A DNA stretch of 64,000 nt from Tomocerus qinae. Its lineage: Eukaryota > Arthropoda > Collembola > Entomobryomorpha > Tomoceridae. The translations under genes and the position numbers were made by a program. The stretch is taken from assembly GCA_020055645.1 (NCBI GenBank), contig CM034548.1, positions 18,414,001-18,478,000 of the forward strand. Direction: 5' to 3'. Position 1 is the first letter of the stretch; every line of letters starts with the position of its first letter. Positions 49,201 to 59,541 of the stretch are shown in pieces. The notes beneath the pieces are model-generated. The model saw nothing but the letters and a program-made list of their open reading frames with translations. It searched no databases and was not told the DNA's origin.

Positions 49201-52200
49201 CGATGGAATTTGGTAAAAGGCGATAATTTATGCCGCATCTGCTTTGGAAACCATCACACCTCAGAATGTACAGCACCATTCACCTGCAAAAAGGGTTGTG
49301 AAAATAAACACAACATACTATTGTGCAGAAAGCACAAACCGAAGACCGCCCCACCGAAGAAAGTGGAACACGTTGTCCAAGAGGATAACAACTCATCGGA
49401 AACTCCAGAAGAAAATCCGATACTCAAAAATTACTTCTCTCACACCGGTAGAAAATCTCAAGTTCTTCTGGCCACAGCTCTCATCTATGTAAAAGATTCC
49501 AGAAACAATTATCAAGTATGCAGAGCTCTACTTGATAGCGGGTCACAAGGCAGTTTTATGACAGCAAAATGTGCAACTGGCCTTGGACTCAAGAAGACAA
49601 ACAAGATTGTCAACATCATGGGACTTGGAGGAATCGACACCGGAACAGTCACCAAATCTGTCAACTGTGTGTTTACCCCAATTCACGACAAAGAGAAGAA
49701 CTTCTACGTAGAAGCCTTCATCAAGCCTAAGATCACCGAAGATCTACCCACTCACCAAGTTGAACCGAAGACTTGGCCACACATTGAAGGGCTGAAATTA
49801 GCCGACCCTCACTTTCACACTCCAGGTAAAATTGATATATTACTTGGATGTGATATCTATGATCAGCTTGTTTTAGAAAGCAAGAAAACTGGACCACCGG
49901 GAACCCCCACTGCCAGAGAGACAGAATTGGGATGGATTCTCAGCGGCCCTCTCACAACCCCAGAACCCACCTTCACTTGTGCTCACACAAGTTGCGATTT
50001 GGAAAACAAAAACCAAACTCGCAAGAATTCTGTCATCAACGACAAAAGGAAAACACCCGCAACTATCAAATCATCCGCCGACGCCGACTTAGAAGAAATC
50101 AGTCGGAAGAGACAGACAGCTGCCAGACTTTCGGCAAACAATGAAAGTTCTTCCAGCCAATCTCTACAAATCAAGCCAGAACCAGCAAGTTCTTCTTCAA
50201 CTCATCTGACTCGAATCTATCAGTTAGAAGATCAACTTGAAAATATCAAGAAATATCTCGAGAAAAAGGGATTAGCTCACCAAGAGCTCAAGAATAAATA
50301 TCAATACCAGGAGCAAGAACTCAACAGCCTCCAAGCTAAATATAAAAATATAATCCGACTAATAAAACTTCAGCAAAATGGAGATTTTATAATCAAGTAT
50401 TCCCCAGAGATGGAAGCAAGTGTCAACTCCAAAGTGAGCACCGCTCCTCCATCTGACTCAACCACTCATGCTGCATCGGCCCGCGACAAGACTCCGGAAC
50501 CAGCAGCAACAACCAGCAACAACAAACACACAACCCCTCCAACCAAGGAGGAAGATGAGGACACACCTCTAGCCTCATTTCAAGCCATCGAAGTGGAGAG
50601 GAAATCCACACGAGATAAAAACTCATCTCAAGCCACTGAAGCGGGGAGGAAACCCGCACGAGACATATCATCTCAACACACCGTAGTGGAGAGGAAATCC
50701 ACACGAGACTCACCCGATCATGACAACTCGCCAGGAAAGAAACCTGGACGAATGAAACCCAACGAACACATCGAACCTGGGAGGAAACCAGGACGAGACA
50801 CCCTCAAGGAGTGATTGGCACACGTTGGCCACTGCCACCTCCAATTTGGTCTCTTCAATAATCAATTGATTATTAATCTAATTCATTTTTAATATTTCTC
50901 TCAATATTCATTTCTCTGATACTTACGTACATTTAATACTTAAGATTATTTCATGCCGTAATTTCATTTAATCAATTTAAAACTCTCTTTTCTTTTTGAA
51001 ATAAGTATTTCAACGGGAGGTGTATGTACGAGACCTCTCGTGGTAACTTTGATCATTTTTCCAGACCACGCACTCAGAAGTGCATTTTTATTCTATTTTA
51101 ATTCCACTCAATTAAGTTGTAATTATTAAGCAATATTCTAAGCTATTCCTGTCACTACAATTCCATATTGGATTCTAGACGCTCAACGAGCATTCACTCT
51201 CTCTCTTGCTTCCAGAAAGCATCTTTGTAATTCTCTCTCGTGACAACGTGCAAGTTCCTACTTCACTTGTCACACTTTTTATAATTAAATAAATAGTTAG
51301 TAGTTAGTAAATAACTACAGTTTACAGTGCTTTATTTAGTAAACACAGTTTCGATAAAGTACACGCATTTAGCTAGCTAGCAAAGTTGACCAGCCGAACT
51401 GGAATTGACCGAAGCCTGCCTAGTCTAATCAGCCATCCTCATCGTGACACCAAGTCACTCATCCTCAACAATCACTACCTATCATCGTCATTAATTGACA
51501 TTCATTTACCATACCAAACCAGCCGGATTTACGACCCGTCTGGAAGTGCCTTAGTGAATCATATTCATTTAAGTGCTAATAATATTCAATCCCCAGTTAG
51601 TAGTACTAGTTTGGCATAGCGTCCTGCGTTCGCAACCCATTCATGTGTATTGTAATTTTAATAATATTTTCAGTCGACGAAAAGGAAGCAATTCCCATGA
51701 ATTTCATTCAGAAAACAATCCGGGAAATAAATGAAAAAATTAACAAATATGACTTAGCCATAAAAAGCGTCACATGTGAACTTACTTGCAAAAAATTCTA
51801 CGTTTTCATCATAACTGTGGACAAGTCTATCATGAAGTAAGTCAACACTTGTATTTTTATGCAACCAAGATAATTAATAATGCATAATAAATAAAACAGC
51901 AGTAATTCGGATTCACTTATGTTTTAAAGATTGCAAAAAGGTTATTCGCCATTTGAAGTGGAGATATTTCAAAAAATCATGGATCGGATTTTACGTAAAT
52001 ATAAAACGTTTACTGTATCTATGGTTGAAGCAATGAATTGCACTCATGAAATAGACGCACATGGGCATGGTACAGTAAAAATGGCCGAGGAATACATTCA
52101 GAAACTGATTAATCTTCAATATTTTGTAAAAGTTTACCGGGGACAGGTAACAAATTACATTGAAATTGTTCATAAGCAATACAATAATCATTATATACAT

Positions 52201-53057
52201 TGAAATTTATGTGTCGATAAAAAACCTATTTGAACCTGTTTTGTTTTTTATGTCAATAGAATCAAGAAGATTTTGATATCACTTTGGGACCAAGATCGCT
52301 GCGTGAAATGGAACCAATATTAAAAGACGTGTACCACGATGTTATGAAATATTGTGCTATCTGCAAGCAAATATTGCTTCATGTAAGTAAATATTATAAT
52401 TGAAGAATTTTAAAGCGAAATCATTTAAGTGTTTAAGAAATCGAAAGTAATAATTAACACTCTATAGTTTGCGATTATTCTGTTTGTCAAAACAATTTTT
52501 TGGGTAATGTTTATTCGTCATAATTACCAGTTGTATATTTTTTTTAGTTACAAAGAACCAAATTCCAACTGAAAAAACTAAGTTCTGAGTATTTATTGAA
52601 GGTGTCGAAAAGCAAATTGAAATATTAATTAGTGGTCTGTTTGATGGAATTACTTACTGAGACACAAACATGAACTCTTAATTTCCTTTTATAGGGACTT
52701 GTTTGCCCTTCATGTGACGTTACACTTCACAGAGCATGCTATATTCGATATATGGGTAGTGGAAATACCTGTGTTGGCGAGCAATGTAAAGCTGAGTGGA
52801 CACCAGAGTCCGTTATGAGAAAAAGGGAAAGAGAAGATGGGGAGGATCCTCCCATGGAAGCAACAATTAGCAAAAGCTGTAAACTTTTGGCTATTTCCTC
52901 AGAGTCGGCCATTAAGGGGACCCACGGCGACTCCAGTGAGACAGAAAATGAAGATGGTATGCCTCGTTTGCAACCAATTCAATCTGTTAGCATTAACGAG
53001 AACGACACAAGCACATCTTCCGATGCTAGCACTGAATCAGGAGAATCAGTGGATTGA
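46218..53057 (+). CDS. NSMCE1: NSMCE1, copy B, with an LTR element in intron 1
   Basis: Exons 46218-46395, 51674-51836, 51930-52146, 52260-52382 and 52695-53057 give 347 aa, the same structure as copy A. A leader exon ends at 46012 and splices to 46184. Every exon frame and splice site is intact. I count eight amino-acid differences from copy A: Trp for Glu in FTWALKYC, Ser for Pro in VDKSIMK, Gly for Ala in LQKGYSP, Glu, Asp and Gly for Asp, Val and Ser in NCTHEIDAHGHGTV, and Asn and Phe for Ser and Tyr in NQEDFDITLG. The last coding exon is identical in protein. Intron 1 has grown to 5278 bp by insertion of the retrotransposon, whose right LTR ends 30 bp before the exon 2 acceptor. The acceptor itself (ATTTTCAG) is unchanged, so a functional transcript is possible but not certain. 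Confidence 0.85.
47197..47819 (+). repeat. 5' LTR of the BEL/Pao-type element
   Basis: 623 bp from TGTACGAGACCTC to CAACCCATTCA. It differs from the 3' LTR by a handful of substitutions and small indels (for example CAATGAAG versus CAATTAAG, and an extra TTC in CACACTTCTTTTT), so the insertion is fairly young but not brand new. Confidence 0.92.
47821..47834 (+). other. Candidate tRNA primer-binding site
   Basis: TGGTCCTTCGAAGC begins one base after the 5' LTR. The TGG start complements a tRNA 3' CCA end. I cannot name the tRNA. Confidence 0.5.
48172..50814 (+). CDS. BEL/Pao Gag-protease polyprotein with coiled-coil tail
   Basis: An uninterrupted 880-residue frame. Residues ~1-100 are helical. 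Residues ~111-270 match the BEL-type Gag region DUF1759 (LPKIEIPPFKGNTQDWLSF, LLQGEPANLI). Zinc-knuckle-like CCHC motifs lie at ~321-333 (CPKCSEKHPLHRC) and ~354-366 (CRICFGNHHTSEC). A retropepsin-like protease domain follows with the catalytic LLDSGSQGSF at ~452 and the typical ELGWILSGPL end near 594. In full BEL elements the reverse transcriptase would come next; here the frame goes straight into a basic, Ser-rich linker, a Gln/Glu/Leu coiled coil (~680-745) and a tail of four to five degenerate copies of ERKSTRD/GRKPARD. Gag would pack element RNA and the protease process it. The intact frame suggests selection or recent origin. Confidence 0.9.
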   Translation: MDPIKADRRALSITITRLQKVIATYDVTAPPSLPEILIQEGDLQQSKTDCSGLVKRASAVAKSDAEFLTEAAEFVVLEDIISKASIKLAELKSTYPTAPPAGGAPAAGADIKLPKIEIPPFKGNTQDWLSFQDLFISSIHNNAKLSGSQKMQYLKGLLQGEPANLIKDIPVTDLNYNQAWDSLKSRYEIKRDIIRSHFDRIIALPNVGQGNPTLLRRIADTTNEIDRALSVLKLTPEQKWDSAIIHIMSRKLDTETRVKWEENLTADEIPTITKFTEFIITQARATAAGGAKPKPPQNPSSSGNDKKQVHLNTNQNENSDCPKCSEKHPLHRCADFREATLDDRWNLVKGDNLCRICFGNHHTSECTAPFTCKKGCENKHNILLCRKHKPKTAPPKKVEHVVQEDNNSSETPEENPILKNYFSHTGRKSQVLLATALIYVKDSRNNYQVCRALLDSGSQGSFMTAKCATGLGLKKTNKIVNIMGLGGIDTGTVTKSVNCVFTPIHDKEKNFYVEAFIKPKITEDLPTHQVEPKTWPHIEGLKLADPHFHTPGKIDILLGCDIYDQLVLESKKTGPPGTPTARETELGWILSGPLTTPEPTFTCAHTSCDLENKNQTRKNSVINDKRKTPATIKSSADADLEEISRKRQTAARLSANNESSSSQSLQIKPEPASSSSTHLTRIYQLEDQLENIKKYLEKKGLAHQELKNKYQYQEQELNSLQAKYKNIIRLIKLQQNGDFIIKYSPEMEASVNSKVSTAPPSDSTTHAASARDKTPEPAATTSNNKHTTPPTKEEDEDTPLASFQAIEVERKSTRDKNSSQATEAGRKPARDISSQHTVVERKSTRDSPDHDNSPGKKPGRMKPNEHIEPGRKPGRDTLKE
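50585..50805 (+). repeat. In-frame degenerate repeat in the Gag-protease tail
   Basis: Copies of GTGGAGAGGAAATCCACACG or GCGGGGAGGAAACCCGCACG recur five times, encoding VERKSTRD, AGRKPARD, VERKSTRD, GKKPGRM and GRKPGRD. Each copy is itself a small imperfect palindrome in DNA. Confidence 0.6.
51025..51643 (+). repeat. 3' LTR of the BEL/Pao-type element
   Basis: 619 bp, preceded by a short purine run (GGGAGG at 51015-51020) that may serve as the polypurine tract. It ends 30 bp before NSMCE1 copy B exon 2, so its transcription signals sit directly at that splice acceptor. Confidence 0.92.
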
Positions 53058-54505
53058 TCTATTTAATGGTACATTTGTAATGTTTGCTTTCCTATATTTT
53101 AATTATATATTATTATTTTATTTTATAGTGATATTATGATTATATGATTAAGATTTAAATATTGTGTTACAAAAGAATTTTATTTACTCTGCTGAAATGA
53201 TGGTGAGCCATTGTTTCGTATAATACATGTTTTAAACGTGCAAAACCTCACAGTTGAGAATCACTTTGAATTAGCTGAATTTCTTTAATTCTCGCTGTAT
53301 TGCATTATGGTAACTCGATCTTGTTTGTAATTGTTTCTACTTGTTTCTGCTACTTATTCCTTTCGAAACATGAACCGTTACGAGTCGAACGAACCCAGCT
53401 TCAATTTGAATTAGATTTCTTGTTTTATTTCAAAATTCCCTTCTCATGTTAGAAAACCCAAAACGCCAAAACTTAAACCAAGTTTTATGGAATTAAAACA
53501 CTTATATTAGTACTACTAGCACCTTTATACACGGATCTACAATACAAGATGCGGATTATCACTTTATATTTTTATGAGACTGAAAACTACACTTTTCTTG
53601 TTCATTGCAATGCAATAGTCATGCAGGGGTTGCTATAGAGAGTCCCTTTGTGGCAGACAACTGCCCCTAACTTCACTGACACTGTGACAGGCAATTGAGA
53701 CCTACAGACTCACAATTCGAAAACATTGTGCCAAAACTGCGATGCTTTTTTTATTCTGACACTTTTTATGTGCTTCGTCCTGAGATTTCTACTGATTTTT
53801 GAAATGGATTATCCCCAATAACATTTCTTTTAGTAATATGGACGAAAATTCCTTCAGTTACATTCTACCTAAGGTCTAAACTTGTAAGTCTTCTGAAGGC
53901 TTTCTCAAATATATGGAAATTAGCATTCCCGCTTAGTAATACCCAATTATCAATGTCATCCATATGTAATCATAACCCTGAAGGATGTAATAATAGCTAC
54001 TTAAACTACGTGCATGGGTCATCAATGAATAATAGCAAGCACTAGTATATACATAATACTTATATAGTATACCATAAAAAGTACTAAGTGTTTATGTGTT
54101 AGTGTTTAAATTCGTGTTCTTGATGTCATTTACTAGTTAACTAAATTTATTCTAAAACTTATATTACGAAATAAATTAAAAAAATTCTAAACTAGCACTT
54201 ATAATATATATGTACTAATTAATCGTGTAATTAATGTAAACTCTAGAAGCACGTGAACTAAATCTAATCTAGTCTAATCTGTAATAATAGCTTTTGTCAC
54301 TGATTATTAGCTTATCTGTCGTATTACTTACGTTGTTTTTATGGCAGATTAGTTATCAAGAGAATATATCTTAGTTTACTTAATCTCTATGTATGACAGA
54401 GTTTAATTTATAAGTGTCTCATTTAACATTTAATGTGTTTATTCATTTCATTTTCATTTGGCCTGGATATGCCCTCGTCAATATTCCATTACCAATATAT
54501 TTTTA

Positions 54506-54535
54506 CTAGCTGTACCTAGCACGCATAGTGTGCTA
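54506..54535 (-). mobile_element. Helitron-like 3' terminus (copy in right arm)
   Basis: Inverted-duplication counterpart of the terminus at 29892-29921: the same hairpin, spacer and CTAG next to T, read on the minus strand. Confidence 0.5.
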
Positions 54536-55352
54536 AAAAATTTTGAAATATGTAGACTTTCTCATGGGTACAAACATACTGACATACAAACATACGGAAT
54601 TATTCAATGCGGTTGCGTGAGTTTACGTTTATACTATAGTCATCATGATCAATCTTACAAATGGCTGTGAAGCTTAACAAATGTTAAAAATGTATATTGT
54701 AAATGAAAAAGTATTGCAAATAAGAATGTAATATAAATAGACCAAAAGAGCGAGTAACAAGAAATTATGGGGAACTGAACGAATAGGACGTGGCAAAAAA
54801 TTATTCCAGTATGGGCAGAGTGCAAAGAAGTAGTATGTCACCAAATGGTGCTCCATAAAAATAGTGCAAGAAAATAATTTAGAGGTAAATAAGTGTGTTT
54901 ATGTGTATAAATGTGTCAGCTGAACCGTAGAGCAATTAAAATTACGAAATGTACACGCAGATACATAAATAAATGTGTTTACGTAGGCATGTATAGTTAT
55001 AGTTATTAGTTATAGGTCAGCAAAACAATTATTGTATTAACTTTAGAAGAGTATAAGCTTAAAATTGTAATCAATATATATAGTATAAGACCGCTGTAAT
55101 GCTTTAAACATTGATCGAAAATTATAAAAAATGCCAATATAAACTTGTAATTTGAGTTTACTGGTCTATGCGGGGGAGAGCTGGCAGGGACCGGCAGAAA
55201 TAAATAAAATATGGTCATCATGATGTATGTGTCTATTGTGTCATTGTGTCTAATCAACAATTCTACTACTACGTCGCACAACAGTGAATTTAAAATAATT
55301 CTGTCATACTTTGCCGCTACAACGTGTATGCGAGTATGCATAAATATTAAGT

Positions 55353-56260
55353 TTTGTCCGCAACAGAGCCCTCAACAGGTATTGAAGGCTTTTAATAGGT
55401 ACTGTACTCACATTGCAAGTTATATGTATCCAATCCACTATTCCCATTCGCATCCATGTAGAAAGCATTCTTTCATTGTAAGAATTCTACAAGAAAATGA
55501 GATGAGTAAGTTGATGAAGGATTATCAAAATAAGGATTATTGTTTAATTGTGTTTCAGACCAATAATGACCATTTTATCCAGAGACCCTACTGAAAAGTT
55601 AGTCAAAAAGTACAACCTATAGCAAAAATATGCCTCTGGTAAACTAAAAGTGTTCTATCTATGAAAGGTTACAGTTACATTTATGGAACTTCCAATAACC
55701 AGCTATCCTCGGTAAAACATGGTTTACTACATGTTTCATATTTTATTCAGCATCTTATTTGTAGATTTGCTAGAAATGTATCGATGTATGGTAATTATTC
55801 GTTACTACCTAAGGCTTGCATTATTTTTTAAACACAGGAAAATATAGTGTAGATAACACACAATTAACCTGAATGGCTCTGAAACTTCGAAATAGTACTA
55901 TACCCCTTTACGTACATTGTAGACAATAAATAATTTTGCAACTCTTCCTCGTTCACATAAAACTAATAAAAAATAATGTCAGAGTAGTTCGGTTTCTGTT
56001 TAAATGAGGGAAAATTGAGGCCGCTTAGAGAAACCCGACTTGAGTGATGGGATGTTGTACTTTTGTTAAAGCGTCCAGTTGTTTCACAAGGTAACGACTA
56101 TTTCCCCTCTCCCGCTCTTAGAGGCCGCAACTTCGGTTTTTAAGGTTATAAAGTTGAACGTGGAGCGAAGAAAATTATTAAAACTGCCTTATGGCATGAG
56201 GTCTGTATACATACTACTACTACTACATGTATTGACTCTACTTGTCAAGGAATCTCGGAA
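55353..56260 (+). repeat. Dispersed repeat abutting the outer edge of the right arm
   Basis: A diverged direct copy of the blocks at 44625-45260, starting CGCAACAGAGCCCTCAACAG exactly where the inverted-duplication similarity ends. Part of it (55540-55800) also matches 28490-28800 next to the outer end of the left arm. Confidence 0.55.
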
Positions 56261-59200
56261 TGTACCTTGTTTTCCTCTGACGTATAAATTACGGTGACAA
56301 TTAATTTCATGATATATTTAAAACATGATCATTGATCATGGCTATTGGTAGTATTACCAAAAATACAAAAAGGTATAACAATGAAACTTTATGAAACTGA
56401 AGAATTGAAACAGCATCAATTTAAATCGTGAATACTTGAAGTTTTGAACTTGGAATGTTTGGAGGGCAGACGCCACGCAAATAACAGAATTTGTAATGTA
56501 TTGCATTGAAATCAAATGAAATGTGCTTTTTTATTATTGTATAAATATTCAAGACTATTTATTTTATTTGCATTCACATAAACACATTAACTATATATAG
56601 TAAAAATATTAGTACATATTACATCGCATAAACATGGGATTTCCTCAATTAAGATGTATTATATATTATATTAAAAATTTAAGTCTACACACTGGAAAGC
56701 TTTTAACTGGGCTTACAATCATTGACATAAAATCAATATTAACAGCCAATATTGTATATTACTGCCTGTAAGATATGGGAAGACCATGTAGTCATGCATA
56801 TTCTATCTACATTTTATATTTCGCAGTTTGCCGAATAAATTCTTGCGTCTTACCTGTAATTTTTTAAAAGTTTATGATAAACTAGTTGAATCCTAGCACA
56901 CATAAAGTGTGCTAGAAAATGTTGAAATCAGTAAATTTCTAGCGACTGCGCATTGGCCCGAATTTCATAGACCGTTGATTGGACTCAGTATTGATAGCCT
57001 AGTCCTTGCTCATTAATTACAAAATATTACCCTTACTCATTAATTACAAAATATTACGGACATAGTAGATACAAACATTTATTCAGGAATAGTGAAAGAA
57101 TCCCATGCGCATGCCCCACTTTATCTTTATGTAGAGTAAAGATGTAATGTATCGAAATATTATGGGCTTTGAAAAAATTTTACTGAGGTGACAAGGACAA
57201 CAAGCTACGATACGAACAGTAAGGTGAGTGTAAAGATGTTGAAGTCAGATTTAATAAGTTTCTTTACTAAAATTACAAATAGAATACAATAAACTTGTTA
57301 AGTTACATTTGTCAGAATGATTTTACTAGTGCATATTTTATTACATGGCATGCTAAAACTGCTGCTATTATATCGGACGGTTTAGTTAGTATGACAAAGT
57401 TAGTATTTTTAGTTCACAGGTACAAAATTTCATTTTAAAATTTCTATATTTAAAGTTCTATCTCTCATCGGAACAGCATTGTCATTTTGTCCTTGGCCTC
57501 TAGCTTGGGACAATTTTCTGTGCCATTGTCGATAAACTTGTATTAGTACTAAATAGAGACAATAGCTTACAATTTATCATTAGATTGCATAACAACATGA
57601 ATTTTTGATAAATCTGCTAGGGTTTTTGGAATAATAAAGGTTGACATGGTTTAATGATTCATGTTTCTCGACAAATAACATAACAAATTATAACTATCGT
57701 CTCACTACGATAAAAGCTAAACATTAACAATTATTAAAAACCTAAAATCAAAAACAATCTTTAAGTAAAACTCAGTAAACTATTAGTTATACCGGTTTCT
57801 GACACTCATACATTTGAAGAATTCTATTGCAATGGTTCATTAGATGCAAAATGAAATAGAAAACACAAGTACATTTTCTCTATTGTGTTGAATTTTACAT
57901 TTGATTTTGATCTCCTTGTTAAGTGGCATGGTGATGTTAGAATTTAAAATGTACACTTACATGCACTGTAGTGTTTTAATTTCCTCGTCTGTTTTGGAAT
58001 TAAAGATTACTGATAAAAATCAAAACGATGATATTTGAATATTTTACCTGTGTTTTGAACATTACTGGCTGAACCATAATTGGTATTGATTGAAGATTAT
58101 TGCAATAAAACTGCAGATTAAGGAGGACACCGTTTTGTGAACACAAATTAAAGCTTTGAAAATAAATACCGGGCTAGTACAAAATATTGATTATCCTTAA
58201 TTATGTATTTTTAAAACATCATTACGTGTATACAGTAGCTAGTAATTGGTCCGGTTGTCTTATAAAATTGAACCCCTCTGACATTGCACTTGACGCATTA
58301 AACTAAGGAATAGCAAAAATCTCGTTGGTCATTTCTTATGTTATAGTGCTTGGAACAGGTTTAATTTGTATTTTGTAAATACTATATTACTATATATCTT
58401 AAGTCACCGGAATACCATTCAGATGCTAAATAGAGCTTTTGTTTACGATCCGGATAATAATATAACATAGTATTTATATCTCCACTACTACTACATATTG
58501 CCTATACATAAACAATTTATATCATATAATGACTGACCCTCTAAGAATAGATATTTATAACGTTAAAACACGTACTTAATCTTCTCTACACTTTTCTGAC
58601 GCTAATTATTATTTAAGTATTAAAGTTGAAATAACAAAATTTGAGAATAGACCATTATTTTCATCATTTAATCAGATCTAATGCATAAGTATTTTTTAAA
58701 AGAGAGTCTAAGTCACTTTTCCAGTCATTATTGTAAAGGTGTCCGATTCAAAGTACGTTTTTCATTTACCATACAATGCTCTAAACTATACATAAAATTG
58801 AATAAAACTAATTCATAGAGTTGCCAAAATGTTTGTTTGTTAAATTTCTTTTGTGTAATGGTTTAAGTGGGTAAAAAATAAACTGACTTAAAGTAATACT
58901 CTAACTAAAAATGTCTTAAAATCATATATACAGTCTCTACGTGAGAATGAAATGTTACATTTCATGAAAAGATCACTGTGAATCTCCTTCGATACACATA
59001 ATAAGCAGAATAGAGACATAAGGAATGTATTACAGTTGCACATAATAAGCTGCTTTTCTAAAAACATCCTTGCTGTAAAGTAAAACTCATGTAAGTCCTT
59101 GTTTCCATTACGTTACTAAGTACAATATTTGTACCAATATACAACTCTACTGACATTGGGATTTAATTCGTAAGTCTCTGAATTATAATACATAGTAATA

Positions 59201-59540
59201 CATACTTACACAGATGAAAGGGGCAAACTCAACTTAATCTCTGTGAGGTCTTTTGGCTACGGAATTAATCTGTTCTAACAATAAGTAATCACAAAGATCT
59301 GCTAAAACCAAGAATACTTTCAGTTTTCATTTCGATATGGCTACATTGTAGGAAAACTAAATCTAAAATTATTACAACTGAACAACTGGCTGCTTATGTA
59401 TCTATAGTTATATATCAAAGTGATACACAACCTACCTTATAGACATAAAATACAAAATGGACGGAATTGTGTCATTGTATAGCATTAGGTGAAGTACATT
59501 TGGAATTGGTATTGATATTTGAATTATCAACCCTTTCTAT
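56261..59540. other. No gene recognised; one Helitron-like end at 56882
   Basis: AT-rich sequence between the duplication and the contactin gene. Its right part may be contactin 3' UTR. The only structured feature I support is the hairpin-plus-CTAG terminus at 56882-56915. Confidence 0.5.
56882..56915 (-). mobile_element. Second-family copy of the Helitron-like 3' terminus
   Basis: On the minus strand, TAGCACACTTTATGTGTGCTA is followed by eight bases and then CTAG before T. The hairpin stem is kept while the loop differs from the copies at 29892 and 54506, so this is an independent insertion of the same family rather than part of the duplication. Confidence 0.5.
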
Positions 59541-59541
59541 C

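Larger units (their letters stand above)
47197..51643 (+). mobile_element. BEL/Pao-type LTR retrotransposon lacking RT, RNase H and integrase
   Basis: Two LTRs (47197-47819 and 51025-51643) flank 3205 bp of internal sequence. The ends are TG...CA. The 5-bp target duplication TGTGT lies at 47192-47196 and 51644-51648. The uninterrupted site in the left arm (near 32780) reads TAGTATTTGTATATTG where this locus would read TAGTATTTGTGTATTG, which confirms the insertion after duplication. The only internal gene is a Gag-protease ORF; no reverse transcriptase, RNase H or integrase motif is present. It is therefore non-autonomous, about half the usual length of a BEL element. Confidence 0.93.
44517..55352 (+). 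repeat. Right arm of the large inverted duplication (carries NSMCE1 copy B)
   Basis: Reverse complement of 29119-36060, interrupted by a BEL/Pao-type LTR element at 47197-51643. Without that insertion it is about 6.4 kb, shorter than the left arm mainly because it lacks the segment at 34480-35165. The outer end near 55352 coincides with the start of a dispersed repeat. Confidence 0.93.

Noticed and set aside
55211..55594. 127-codon plus-strand frame across the right duplication edge
   Set aside because: It spans the junction of the arm and a dispersed repeat, has no domain, and the matching stretch in the left arm has no equivalent frame.
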